Source: Siphonodentalium dalli
Lineage: Eukaryota > Mollusca > Scaphopoda > Gadilida > Siphonodentaliidae
NCBI GenBank assembly: GCA_032622095.1
Contig: CP136062.1
Coordinates: forward strand, 140,078,351 to 140,142,350
Length of the DNA stretch: 64,000 nt
Direction of reading: 5' to 3'
Part shown: piece after piece, positions 59,601 through 61,765 of the stretch
Layout: each line of letters starts with the position of its first letter
Numbering within the stretch: the stretch's first letter is position 1
Program-made: the position numbers and the translations under genes
The notes under the pieces: model-generated
The model's input: the letters and a program-made list of their open reading frames with translations, nothing else
Database searches by the model: none
What the model was told of the DNA's origin: nothing

Positions 59601-61173
59601 TAAATATTGTTAGGCCTATGCATTGGCACAGGGTTTTTGCAAAATGTCAGGAAGCTCCTGTCATGGAAGAGTTGACTTGATGTTGGATCCCAGACTCACA
59701 GTTTGATGCATTTGCAAGGGGTTTTTATGAAGTTGTTGTGGAAATACTTGGCCCTCAACCACCCTAATCTTTGAACGATATATTAACTTTGCAACCAGAG
59801 TAAAGTTTGTTTATGCTGCAATAAATAGGAGCACAATTCTCCTCGTTACTGGAAGCATTACCATGTTGTGGTATGTGTCAAACAATAGAAAATTAACCAG
59901 TCTTGCACAGAACTAAGTCTTTGTCAATGACATTTTCAAATAGATAAAAGATATGTCCGGTCAATGTAATTGGAAAAAAATATACATTGAAGTTCAGTTA
60001 TTCAGTGAAAGTCATCTGATAACTCAAATTTTAAATTTTTTCGATGAAGTTTAGGAATAGAAATGCATTAAAACTGCCAAAATATATGTACAGTAATGCC
60101 CTAAATAATCAGATCTATCTCTCACTCAGAGCTTTCCGATGAATGGCAACAAGCCATATTCCGACTAAATCCTGAAAAGTTCTGAAAAGTTACCCATAAT
60201 TCTGCTGTGGTTAAGGAGTCGATTATTTAGGGCATTACTTTCTTATTCTAACAATATTTAAACTAAGAGAAGGAAATAATTCAAGTTAAAGGTACTCAAT
60301 CTGATTTGATGGCCCCCATATCATCAGATTCCCCCAACAACAACATTTTTTTAAATGCCGCTTCAGTTATCAGAATCAATTAATTGCCCAAAAATACAGT
60401 CAACTATAGTATAAAATTGCCCAAAACTTGTTATTTATCAACATTTTGTTCAACAAAATTTGGCCAGATTGTCAAATATCTAACACCCAAAGCCACTTTA
60501 TTTTAGGGTTATACATATTCATCTGCAATTTGGTCCGAGACCGTCAGCTTAATTAACAAATATTTGCCAGGCTGCCAAAAGTTACATATCTCCGGAAATA
60601 AAAAATTTCGAAAATTGTTATCTGATCACTTGGAGTTTTGACGGGTGGGTTCCATGACTCGAATCAAATATTGTTTACCCCCCAAAGCCAAAGAAATAGT
60701 AAATTGGGAGAGATAGTTCGGACTATGCATCTTTAAATACTAAAAATTGAAAATTGCAAATGCGCTTAACTTCATGTACAGTTTTGCTTTTGAAAATAAA
60801 TTATTGAAACCGTATAAATGTTCATAACAAATTAAATAATAATTGTAGAAAATGCTAATTTTGTATAATTATTTTGTATGTAAATATTTTTTTGATAAAT
60901 GTTTATTTCTTTCAGCTTCCATATATAAATCAATCAGCCATGTCTGTGCCAGAAAAATATTCCTTATATCGGACTTACATCTTGTTCCGAACATTGGGTC
61001 TCCGACACCTCACGGTTGTGAATGACATGAATCATGTCGTCGGCATGGTAACGCGGAAGGACCTCATGGGTTTTAACATTCAGGAAAAACTTGTAAATGT
61101 TTTCAATCATAAACTGCAGCATACGGGGAGCAGGCTTGAGTTACAAGTGACTTCTCGTGATCTCACAGTCTGA
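28988..61173 (+). CDS. CLCN7-like: ClC-6/ClC-7-type intracellular chloride/proton exchanger, 15 exons, 5' end missing
   Basis: Fifteen exons join in phase to 764 residues plus TGA (human ClC-7 has about 805 residues, ClC-6 about 869). By family knowledge it should exchange cytosolic chloride for protons across endosomal or lysosomal membranes as a homodimer. Numbering from the first complete codon, it has GSGIPE at 78-83 (chloride-selective serine 79), IGPEGPM with gating Glu122, GGLLFSMEEVSSFW with proton Glu189, GILVP at 433-437 (the GxFxP motif) and HPVYHALLE with chloride-coordinating Tyr530. CBS1 spans roughly 562-622 and CBS2 roughly 682-735. Both glutamates indicate an exchanger, not a channel. 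Two N-glycosylation sequons (Asn341, Asn376) lie in the loop that is glycosylated in ClC-6. Odd points are Pro121 before the gating Glu, where vertebrate relatives have Lys, and a plant/protist-like ELTNDV...LLPVM segment. ClC-6 versus ClC-7 orthology is unresolved, and a separate invertebrate clade is possible. The cytosolic N-terminus, including any lysosomal sorting motif, is not in the assembled exons. Confidence 0.93.
29151..29257. mobile_element. Short palindromic MITE just inside intron a
   Basis: The inverted arms GATGCATCTCTGGG...ATAGAAGTGT and ACACTTCTATAAACCCAGAGATGCATC enclose about 50 bases. The element sits 33 bases after the exon a donor. No clear target duplication is seen. 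Confidence 0.6.
29258..30534. other. Intron a interior, no gene seen
   Basis: AT-rich sequence with short unsupported open frames only (for example 29,565-29,783). No domain, RNA gene or ordered repeat is recognised. Confidence 0.6.
30535..30795. mobile_element. Decayed TTAA-type MITE (family C)
   Basis: It shares, in the same orientation as the copy at 58,736, the series ATATTGGATTGGTCTATTATT, CATTTGGAGTGGTGTTC, AGCAGACAACAGAC, GATGTTCAGGTAATAAGTTC and GTCAATGAGTATTTAGTATAG. Its TTAA termini have eroded. It lies 65 bases before exon b. Confidence 0.65.
30861..30941 (+). CDS. ClC exchanger exon b (second transmembrane helix)
   Basis: An 81-base phase 0/0 exon between TTTTACAG and ATA|GTAAGT. 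It encodes residues 44-70 (DGRYAVAWVYAVGYS, then IVFTAFSAAIVI), a hydrophobic helix that directly precedes the selectivity-filter exon. It corresponds to ClC helix C before the FIEPVAAGSGIPE segment of human relatives. Confidence 0.85.
31633..31730. repeat. Inverted repeat / small MITE in intron b
   Basis: The arms AAATAACTCTTGTTTTGATT and AATCGAAACAAGAGTTATTT, followed inward by AAGGTTA and TAACCTT, enclose about 45 bases. Confidence 0.6.
32322..33045. mobile_element. Helitron-like non-autonomous element with internal tandem repeat (copy 1)
   Basis: The left end is ATACGCCCATTTGAAAAAA, followed by a GTCCGTCCGTC stretch. Two units of about 180 bp then repeat (TTTCCGGATGATAACTTTAG at 32,403 and 32,564; TTCGAATATGG..TTTCGTCCGCATGATTTTGA). 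The right end is a hairpin CATGCC-CCGAC-GGCATG followed by CTCTTGTT. The same boundaries are seen at 54,909-55,655, where the insertion point is exact. Calling it Helitron-like rests on the 3' hairpin and the lack of terminal inverted repeats. Confidence 0.6.
33046..34518. other. Intron b interior, no gene seen
   Basis: AT-rich sequence without a supported gene. A segment near 33,339-33,370 (GTTATTGTTTGTAATCCAAT and following) recurs at 39,891-39,922, so both are pieces of some dispersed repeat. A short palindrome ATTACCCTCGAGGGTAA lies at about 33,641-33,657. Confidence 0.5.
34519..34671. repeat. Long near-perfect hairpin (palindromic MITE) in intron b
   Basis: The arms ACAGTTATCACCC and GGGCGATAACTGT enclose longer arms. 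From 34,540 these run GTGAGACACGGGGATTTGTC...CTGGAATGTCACCCTCGGG, and the complement runs to 34,650 with only a TGGT-size loop and one or two mismatches. The palindrome spans about 150 bases and is unusually GC-rich for this intron. Confidence 0.85.
34783..34958 (+). CDS. ClC exchanger exon c (selectivity motif and gating glutamate)
   Basis: It encodes residues 71-128 plus a split Gly129. The acceptor is placed at CTCCAG|TTTTTCAGG and not at the later TTTTTCAG, because only this choice keeps phase 0 with exon b and yields FFRPSAGGSGIPE, matching FIEPVAAGSGIPE of relatives. The donor is ATAGG|GTAAAT (phase 2). It holds GSGIPE (78-83) and IGPEGPMIHIG with gating Glu122. Lys of the usual GKEGP is replaced by Pro121. 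Confidence 0.93.
35279..35410 (+). pseudogene. Decayed duplicate of ClC exon c inside intron c
   Basis: About 320 bases after exon c there is a second copy: ATACATTTATGACATATC, TTTAATATACAGACATATG, GCTAAGTTTTTCTCCTGTGT, then GGACCAGAGGGCCCAATGAT and ATACATAGGGTAAACAATATC, including a copy of the donor. Relative to exon c it has CGA changed to an in-frame TGA, a deletion of 19 bases that removes the residues before GPEGP, and a small insertion near the 5' side. The GSGIPE half is absent. It cannot replace exon c and is a pseudoexon from a local duplication. Confidence 0.88.
35411..36180. other. Intron c interior, no gene seen
   Basis: AT-rich sequence with no recognisable exon, RNA gene or complete transposon. 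Confidence 0.55.
36181..36475. mobile_element. CAGGCCTC-type MITE (family D), truncated copy
   Basis: It carries ATGAGGTCCCCAGAGGGTGA and its complement around a short centre (36,184-36,247), then the same inner sequence found in the copy at 37,116. Examples are CTATGGAAGACCTA, GATGTTCACCCATTAG, ATTATGCAATATATC and GGGGATATAGAAACT. It ends at a second GAGGTCCCCAGA. The outer CAGG termini are missing. Confidence 0.7.
36532..36624 (+). CDS. ClC exchanger exon d (after the gating glutamate)
   Basis: Acceptor TTTTTTAACAG, donor ACAG|GTACAT. It starts with one base completing Gly129, encodes residues 130-159 (AAVGAGLSQVRSDTLRINF and onward to ERLKNPAD), and ends two bases into Arg160. It aligns with the SVIAAGISQG...FRRDTEKR region of ClC-7. 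Confidence 0.9.
36750..36872. mobile_element. Palindromic TA-flanked MITE (family A), short form
   Basis: It begins CAGTAATGCCCTAAATAATC and ends ATTATTTAGGGCATCACTG with TA on both sides. The arms meet directly, lacking the GGAAAGCTCTC core, so this is a 123-base internally deleted palindrome. Confidence 0.88.
37116..37577. mobile_element. CAGGCCTC-type MITE (family D), full-length copy
   Basis: It starts CAGGTCTGAGAATATGG and ends GCATATTCTCAGGCCTG. The long inverted arms extend through CATTTGCAGAATGAGGTC and GGTGAATTTAGTGACGCTA. The roughly 200-base centre matches the copy at 36,181. No coding capacity is seen. The superfamily is not assigned because no clear target duplication is visible. 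Confidence 0.8.
37697..37829. mobile_element. Palindromic TA-flanked MITE (family A)
   Basis: CAGTAATGCCCTAAATAATC starts it after TA. The other end is GATTATTTAGGGCATTACTA followed by TA. One arm is complete through the ATTTAGTCAGATATATGGC and GGAAAGCTCTCAGTGAG core. The other arm is shortened. Confidence 0.85.
37887..38130 (+). CDS. ClC exchanger exon e (proton glutamate)
   Basis: Acceptor ATTTTTCAG, donor TTTCAG|GTGTGT. It completes Arg160 and encodes residues 161-241. RNFISAGAAAGVASAFGSP is followed by VGGLLFSMEEVSSFW, where Glu189 corresponds to ClC-7 Glu314, the intracellular proton-relay residue. The remainder forms helices H-J and a loop ending YILFQ. It is the most strongly conserved exon. 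Confidence 0.95.
38164..38421. mobile_element. TTAA-type MITE with CTCTTATATATGCGAG hairpin core (family B)
   Basis: It starts TTAACCCTTTCAGGACTGGA and ends GGAAGCTCCAGTCATGGAAG-GGT. The inverted inner words GCATATATAA and TTATATATGCGAGGCTC surround GGTCAAGGTAAATATTG. The right TTAA is degraded to GTAA. It fits the piggyBac-like pattern (CCC...GGG inside TTAA). Confidence 0.75.
38469..39350. mobile_element. Helitron-like element with four internal repeats of about 175 bp
   Basis: The left end is TATACCCCCTTTTAAAAAAA-GGGGGGTATA, a hairpin, followed by a GTCCGTCCGTCC run. Four units then start at TCTGTTCATGTCATAACTTG (about 38,563; 38,738; 38,918; 39,086) and contain GGATCTCAATGAAATT and TTCTAGAGTTATTC. 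The right end is ATCTCTTGTT, matching the other elements of this type. Confidence 0.65.
39417..39522. mobile_element. Half copy of palindromic MITE family A
   Basis: It retains GAGAGCTTTCCGATGAATGG, then the right arm to GTTAAGGAGTCAATTATTTA-GGGAATTATTG and TA. The left arm is missing and the arm has several substitutions. Confidence 0.75.
39643..39875. repeat. Minisatellite, 42-bp unit, about 5.5 copies
   Basis: The unit CACTTCTAAACTCACC-ATTACGAGCTGACCTTG-TATAATGCA is repeated with few changes (CATC for CACC; GGGAGC for ACGAGC). It lies in intron e about 130 bases before exon f. Confidence 0.9.
40008..40202 (+). CDS. ClC exchanger exon f
   Basis: Acceptor TAATTTCAG, donor ATA|GTAAGT, phase 0/0. 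It encodes residues 242-306: VDKGIDINILMFIPTLLIG, CFGGGLGALFTILNL, and a basic loop KITRARKRFLSKIKNSR. It matches the G-GVLGAxFNxLN helix and loop of ClC-6/7 and leads into the next helix (LLEPVIII). Confidence 0.93.
40799..41920. mobile_element. Element with five internal repeats of about 160 bp in intron f
   Basis: It starts AGCTCAACTTTACTTTG, has a CCGTCGTCCGTGTGTGTG stretch, then five units. Each contains TACAGGTCGTACC, GATCATTATGAAATTTGTC, ACATGTAGATGGGAACGAG, TTTTGGGGTCATTCGG and GCCATCTTGGATTT. It ends AAGTTGAGCT followed by the perfect hairpin AGTGTCATTGACACT. Its architecture resembles the Helitron-like elements in this gene, but the sequence family differs. Open frames within (for example 41,261-41,536) are repeat translations. 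Confidence 0.6.
42003..42091 (+). CDS. ClC exchanger exon g
   Basis: Acceptor ATAATTCAG, donor GT|GTAAGT, entering in phase 0 and leaving in phase 2. It encodes residues 307-335: VIMTTVSIWIPAAFPCTKF, then TCIQGETGSV. It finishes a transmembrane helix and opens a cysteine-containing lumenal loop. Confidence 0.88.
42233..42838. mobile_element. Helitron-like element (TATACCCCCC type) in intron g
   Basis: The left hairpin TATACCCCCCGCAACAAAG-TTAGGGGGGTATA is followed by CCGTCCGTCTGTCCGT. Two related units carry GGGAACCTGTGCACCTGCG and GTGGAGTTA. The right end has hairpin GTCCCATTGGGAC and then CTCTAGTT, containing the CTAG|T typical of Helitron 3' ends. Confidence 0.6.
43264..43391. repeat. Imperfect inverted repeat in intron g
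   Basis: TCTCAAACTCGTTCTATTTT...AATTTATCAACC on the left is mirrored by GGTTGATAAATT...AAAATAGAAACTCATGCGAGA on the right. The inner arms are TTGAGC and GGCTCAA around TTCGGTAAACCTC. It is probably a small MITE. Confidence 0.6.
43684..43820 (+). CDS. ClC exchanger exon h (lumenal loop with glycosylation sequons)
   Basis: Acceptor CCTTTACAG, donor GAAC|GTAAGT. It completes Val336 and encodes residues 337-381: YNCYNDTRNPLHV, then YHCPVGDVWKK and TYVTNGTYNE. Sequons NDT (Asn341) and NGT (Asn376) and three cysteines fit the extracytosolic K-M loop. ClC-6 is glycosylated in the equivalent loop, whereas ClC-7 is not and depends on Ostm1. Confidence 0.9.
44393..44540. mobile_element. Palindromic TA-flanked MITE (family A), 30 bp from exon i
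   Basis: TA then CAGTAATGCCCTAAATAATC. The right end is TATTTAGGGCATTACCA then TA. Its right end lies only 30 bases before the exon i start, so the polypyrimidine tract and branch region of this intron are partly element-derived or squeezed between the element and the exon. Confidence 0.88.
44571..44742 (+). CDS. ClC exchanger exon i (GxFxP-equivalent motif)
   Basis: Acceptor CAATTTTCAG, donor CT|GTAAGT. It completes Leu382 and encodes residues 383-438: ASLLFGTAEDAVKHLFSRD, hydrophobic FCVLPFYFIMVVWASGTS, then ISCGILVPM. GILVP (433-437) is the chloride-filter GxFxP motif with Leu instead of Phe. A longer overlapping frame in this region (44,548-45,114) is not coding. Confidence 0.93.
44743..45499. 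other. Intron i, first part, no gene seen
   Basis: AT-rich. An open frame runs to 45,114 in a frame different from exon i and shows no family similarity. Confidence 0.5.
45500..45655. mobile_element. Palindromic MITE family A, right arm truncated
   Basis: It starts after TA with CAGTAATGCCCTAAATAATC, runs through the complete left arm and the centre GGAAAGCTCTCAGTGAGAGC, and breaks off in the right arm after TTTCCGACTAAAT. Confidence 0.85.
46021..46884. repeat. Tandem repeat of about 375 bp, 2.1 copies, ending in a TTAA-type terminus
   Basis: Unit starts at GCACCATTTGAACATGACC (46,021), GCACCATTTGAACATAACC (46,392) and ACACCACTTGAACATAAAC (46,771). Shared words include AGCAACCGTTG, TTTCACAATAGGG, CGGGTAGATGCC and ACCGTTACCAGG. 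The block ends CAGGGTTCAAAGGGTTAA, the same terminus as the 61,766 element in reverse, so it is probably the interior and right end of a TTAA element whose left end is lost. Confidence 0.7.
46884..46957. mobile_element. Fragment of TTAA-type MITE (family C)
   Basis: It carries AATAGACCATTCCAATGTAT, ATTGGAGAATCC and AAAGAAAGGGTTAA, the right third of family C. The terminal TTAA at 46,954-46,957 is shared with the next element, so two TTAA-targeting elements sit back to back. Confidence 0.7.
46954..47194. mobile_element. TTAA-flanked MITE with perfect CCCTTTGAGTGCCAGG ends (piggyBac-like)
   Basis: TTAA-CCCTTTGAGTGCCAGG at the left and CCTGGCACTCAAAGGG-TTAA at the right are exact complements (16 bases). 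The centre carries TGCATTCTCTTATATATGCG and its mirror GCATATATAAGAGAATGCA, a hairpin also found in family B. CCC/GGG termini inside TTAA are the hallmark of piggyBac-type insertion. Confidence 0.88.
47323..47500 (+). CDS. ClC exchanger exon j
   Basis: Acceptor TCTCTTTTGCAG, donor ATG|GTAAAT. It completes Leu439 and encodes residues 440-498: MIGALYGRIIGLLLITLFG, then DPGAFALIGAASFFGGVTR and LTLATTVIM. It matches the GAAxGR, DPGKYALMGAAAQLGG and RMTLSLTVIM segments of ClC-7 (helices N-P). Confidence 0.95.
47971..48164. mobile_element. Palindromic TA-flanked MITE (family A), most complete copy
   Basis: It starts CAGTAATGCCCTAAATAATC and ends GATTATTTAGGGCATTACTG, with TA on each side, and is almost fully self-complementary over 194 bases. 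The inner core is slightly shortened (TGTCTCAGTGAGAGC). TA duplication and the CAGT start place it with Tc1/mariner-type elements. It has no coding capacity. Confidence 0.92.
48208..48463. mobile_element. TTAA-flanked MITE (family C), complete copy
   Basis: TTAACCCTTTCTATGTTAAA at the left, AAAGAAAGGGTTAA at the right. An inner palindrome is formed by GTTCAGATAATAAGTTCAAC and its complement TTATTATCTGAAC. It also carries AATGAATAATAGACCATTCC. It is piggyBac-like by its ends. Confidence 0.85.
48575..48909. mobile_element. CAGGCCTC-ended MITE (family D), 45 bp from exon k
   Basis: Perfect 17-base termini CAGGCCTCAAAATATGG and CCATATTTTGAGGCCTG. The inner arms carry GACGCTATCCTGC / GGGGTAGCATCAC and CCTCTGGGGACCTCATTC. 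It ends 44 bases before exon k, so it contributes sequence close to the 3' splice site. Confidence 0.85.
48954..49120 (+). CDS. ClC exchanger exon k (last membrane segment, chloride-binding tyrosine)
   Basis: Acceptor CTGTTTTGTCCAG, donor CT|GTAAGT. It encodes residues 499-553: MELTNDVQVLLPVM, VAVMVAKLVGDFF, THPVYHALLELKCIPFLEP, then a linker. Tyr530 aligns with the chloride-coordinating tyrosine of bacterial ClC. The ELTNDV...LLPVM stretch is closer to plant and protist ClCs than to the EATSNVTYGFPIM type of vertebrate ClC-7. Confidence 0.93.
49211..49949. mobile_element. Non-autonomous hAT-like transposon with 8-bp target duplication
   Basis: The termini CAGGGTTCGCGCT and AGCACGAACCCTG are inverted (one mismatch). 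They are flanked directly by ATTGTGAA on both sides (49,203-49,210 and 49,950-49,957), an exact 8-base duplication as made by hAT elements. The 739-base interior has an open frame at 49,252-49,563 (103 codons, hydrophobic) with no transposase or BED-finger features, so the element is probably non-autonomous. Confidence 0.88.
49958..51114. other. Intron k, middle part, no gene seen
   Basis: AT-rich unique sequence. Short open frames (for example 50,010-50,255 and the minus-strand 50,322-50,561) have no supporting motif. Confidence 0.5.
51115..51716. repeat. A/C-rich low-complexity tract with loose internal units
   Basis: About 600 bases composed mainly of A-runs broken by AAC, ACAAAC and CAGG words. 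Loose units recur: AAACCTGAACAAAGGGGAAT (51,317 and 51,463), ACAACAAACAGGCAGGCAAA (51,379 and 51,600) and AAACAGGAAAACAAACATGA (51,157 and 51,506). Lysine/asparagine-rich open frames on the plus strand and Phe/Leu-rich ones on the minus strand are composition effects. Confidence 0.8.
51717..51900. repeat. G-run and CCACCC/TTTTTTCC-rich degenerate repeats
   Basis: An 11-G run is followed by TCGGAAAAAATTTCCAGGCA. Degenerate units of about 50 bases follow (TTCCAGGCAATTTTGGACAC, TTCCGGTCAGTTTTGGACAC, each with CCACCC). The first part is the inverted counterpart of 53,621-53,650. Confidence 0.65.
52191..52646. mobile_element. TTAAAGGTACTCAA-ended MITE (family E), intact copy
   Basis: The termini TTAAAGGTACTCAACCCG and CGGGTTGAGTACCTTTAA are perfect 18-base complements including TTAA. 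The interior is itself a long imperfect palindrome (GATTCGAGTCGAGGAACCC on one side, TTCCTCGACTCGAATCAAAT on the other) with a unique centre. It is 456 bases long with no transposase. Confidence 0.88.
52647..53600. other. Intron k, later part, no gene seen
   Basis: AT-rich with no supported coding region or repeat. Confidence 0.5.
53621..53755. repeat. 45-base poly-C run followed by poly-T tracts
   Basis: CATGCCTGGAAATTTTTTCC-GA leads into an uninterrupted run of 45 C (53,651-53,695), then TGAACAAAGAGGAATTT and T-runs of about 20. The flanks match 51,705-51,760 but with one side inverted. Run length in an assembly is unreliable. Confidence 0.85.
53828..53953. mobile_element. Palindromic MITE, 126 bp
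   Basis: AGAGCATGACTTG, then GTGAAATACGCCGATATAGT-GCATAGTG on the left, and CACTATGCACTATATCGG-CGTATTTCAC, CAAGCCATGCTCT on the right. The loop region contains TTCACTCCGCTTCGCG. Target duplication is not certain. Confidence 0.75.
54538..54714 (+). CDS. ClC exchanger exon l (CBS domain 1)
   Basis: Acceptor CATTCTTTCAG, donor AAG|GTAAGG. It completes Leu554 and encodes residues 555-612. IKQVMSSPVITIQTKELVP and LLNTPHGGFPVVKK, then MVFYGVITR, are the standard CBS pattern (MSxPVxxI, FPVV, GVIxR) and align with REVMSTPVTCL...NGFPVV of ClC-7. Confidence 0.95.
54739..55972. mobile_element. TTAAAGGTACTCAA MITE (family E) split by a nested insertion
   Basis: The left part (54,739-54,908) and right part (55,656-55,972) together match the intact copy at 52,191, with TTAAAGGTACTCAATCCG and CGGATTGAGTACCTTTAA ends. 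Comparison with the intact copy shows the insertion lies between GATTTTT and GAAATTTG. Confidence 0.9.
54909..55655. mobile_element. Helitron-like element (copy 2) nested in family E MITE
   Basis: It starts ATACGCCCTTTTTGAAAAAA and ends GCGATGCTCTTGTT. A GTCCGTCCGTCC run is followed by three units of about 170 bases containing GGTTTCCGACCGATAACTCC, GATCTGAACCAAAGTTGG and TTCGACTTAGAATTTGACC. No target duplication is apparent at the exact insertion site, as for Helitrons. Confidence 0.7.
55973..57046. other. Intron l, last part, no gene seen
   Basis: AT-rich sequence without supported features. An open frame at 56,934 simply runs into exon m in its frame. Confidence 0.5.
57047..57149 (+). CDS. 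ClC exchanger exon m (between the CBS domains)
   Basis: Acceptor ATGTTCTACAG, donor CAG|GTAAAT. It completes Arg613 and encodes residues 614-647: LELTVLLMNDVLFEQST finishes CBS1 (compare LILRSQLIVLLKHKVF), then an acidic linker HLELDEEHEVHWMEYQQ. It leaves in phase 0. Confidence 0.88.
57150..57692. other. Intron m, first part, no gene seen
   Basis: There is no supported feature. Open frames continuing past the donor of exon m lack family similarity. Confidence 0.5.
57693..57961. mobile_element. TTAA-flanked MITE with hairpin core (family B), complete copy
   Basis: TTAACTCTTTCATGACTGGA at the left and CATCATGAAAGAGTTAA at the right. It has two internal copies of the ATTCTCTTATATATGCGAG module with mirrored GCATATATAAGAGAA-type partners, around ACCTTGACCTTGTGAGC. 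Confidence 0.85.
58268..58434. mobile_element. Partial family B element
   Basis: AGGGCTGGTGCAGCATTAAA, GATCATGTGCCAGTGC, then TCTCTTATATATG mirrored by CATATATAAGAGAATGCAC, as in the family B copy at 59,469. The left terminus is missing, and the right side runs into the family C copy. Confidence 0.7.
58435..58658. mobile_element. Family C TTAA-type MITE, degraded
   Basis: TTAGCCATTTCTTTACTAAA start, TCCTTATCCATAGG, GAATAATAGGCCATTC, and ATATAGAAAGGGTTTTAA end. Its orientation matches 48,208 and is opposite to the next copy at 58,736. Confidence 0.75.
58736..58986. mobile_element. Family C TTAA-type MITE in opposite orientation
   Basis: It starts TTAACCCTTTCTATACTGAA and ends TACTGTAGAAAGGTTTAA. 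The inner palindrome is GTTCAGATAATAAATTCAAC and GTTGAACTTATTATCTGAAC. Its right end is 29 bases before exon n. Confidence 0.85.
59016..59111 (+). CDS. ClC exchanger exon n (CBS linker)
   Basis: Acceptor AAATTCCAG, donor TTG|GTAAGT, phase 0/0. It encodes residues 648-679: MNISKLKNPGQVTTMLN, NFMDDLKYKDLYINL. The end corresponds to the beginning of CBS2 (DLSEFMNPSPYTV in ClC-7). The linker is weakly conserved, so this is accepted mainly from phase, splice sites and position. Confidence 0.78.
59469..59675. mobile_element. Family B TTAA-type MITE, right end degraded
   Basis: TTAACCCTGTCATGACAGGA start, GGAAGCTCCTGTCATGGAAG-AGTTGA end. It contains TTACAAGGTCAAGGTAAATA and a decayed hairpin core. 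Confidence 0.8.
59676..60090. other. Intron n, middle, no feature seen
   Basis: AT-rich unique sequence. Confidence 0.5.
60091..60240. mobile_element. Palindromic TA-flanked MITE (family A)
   Basis: CAGTAATGCCCTAAATAATC after TA, then mostly the right arm: GAGCTTTCCGATGAATGGC, with a duplicated CTGAAAAGTT, to GATTATTTAGGGCATTACTT. The left arm is shortened. Confidence 0.85.
60286..60736. mobile_element. Family E TTAAAGGTACTCAA MITE, diverged copy
   Basis: The left end is TTAAAGGTACTCAATCTG. Shared inner words are CCATATCATCAGATTCC, CCATGACTCGAATCAAATAT and AAAGCCAAAGAAATAGTAAA. The right end GCATCTTTAA is degraded. It differs considerably from the copies at 52,191 and 54,739, suggesting an older subfamily. 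Confidence 0.75.
60916..61173 (+). CDS. ClC exchanger exon o (CBS domain 2, C-terminus, stop)
   Basis: Acceptor TTTCTTTCAG. It encodes residues 680-764, then TGA. LFRTLGLRHLTVVNDMNHV and VGMVTRKDL are the CBS2 hallmark, nearly the same as ClC-7 [28 protein letters not shown]. A 36-residue tail (MGFNIQEKLVNVFNHK and onward) follows. The exon contains the end of the protein. Confidence 0.96.
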   Translation, partial: LPYINQSAMSVPEKYSLYRTYILFRTLGLRHLTVVNDMNHVVGMVTRKDLMGFNIQEKLVNVFNHKLQHTGSRLELQVTSRDLTV

Positions 61174-61545
61174 TCTCTCTGTGAAAAGAAGGGAAGGGAA
61201 CCTACGTCACTTAACGTAATCTCTAAACCATCGCTTCAGGCATTCGGATAGCTGCTATCTGAAACTCATGCAGTGGATGTGCTAGATATTTGTTGCAGGG
61301 GTGATTATATTTACGAGTTATAGGGGTTATGTGCATTTTACGAACATCTATTAAATGGTTGAGGTGTGTTTGATGTTCAAAATCGGGACACAATCGATAC
61401 CTATTTTCCTTCTAAATTTCAGTTATAAATATGAGTTAACGATTACTGATTATTGAATGTACATTGTGAATTTCTGTAGTTCATGTACTGGTTTATCCCA
61501 TCAGACATTTAAATATGTTTTTAATAAATTTAAAATAAAAACCGC
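61174..61545 (+). promoter_or_regulatory. Probable 3' UTR with polyadenylation signals of the ClC gene
   Basis: After the TGA there is no further frame. AATAAA occurs at 61,523-61,528 and again at 61,534-61,539, about 350 bases downstream of the stop. The cleavage site would be shortly after, before or around 61,560. The exact site cannot be read from the sequence. Confidence 0.6.
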
Positions 61546-61765
61546 TTTGGGGTAGACACTTGATTGATGACGAAGGTTCCTGGTCCTGGAGATAGGTGCC
61601 GAATAATGTTCGTGCTGGACCAAAAATTTCTTTAGCCACGTGTTCTGTGCTATTTTCTGACTGTGACATTGTATGTTGAATTATTTTTACAAATATCACC
61701 AGTGTGTATAATAATAATTTTGAGTCACCTTTTTTTTGTGTTAAAAGTCATATGTTTAAAGCCTT

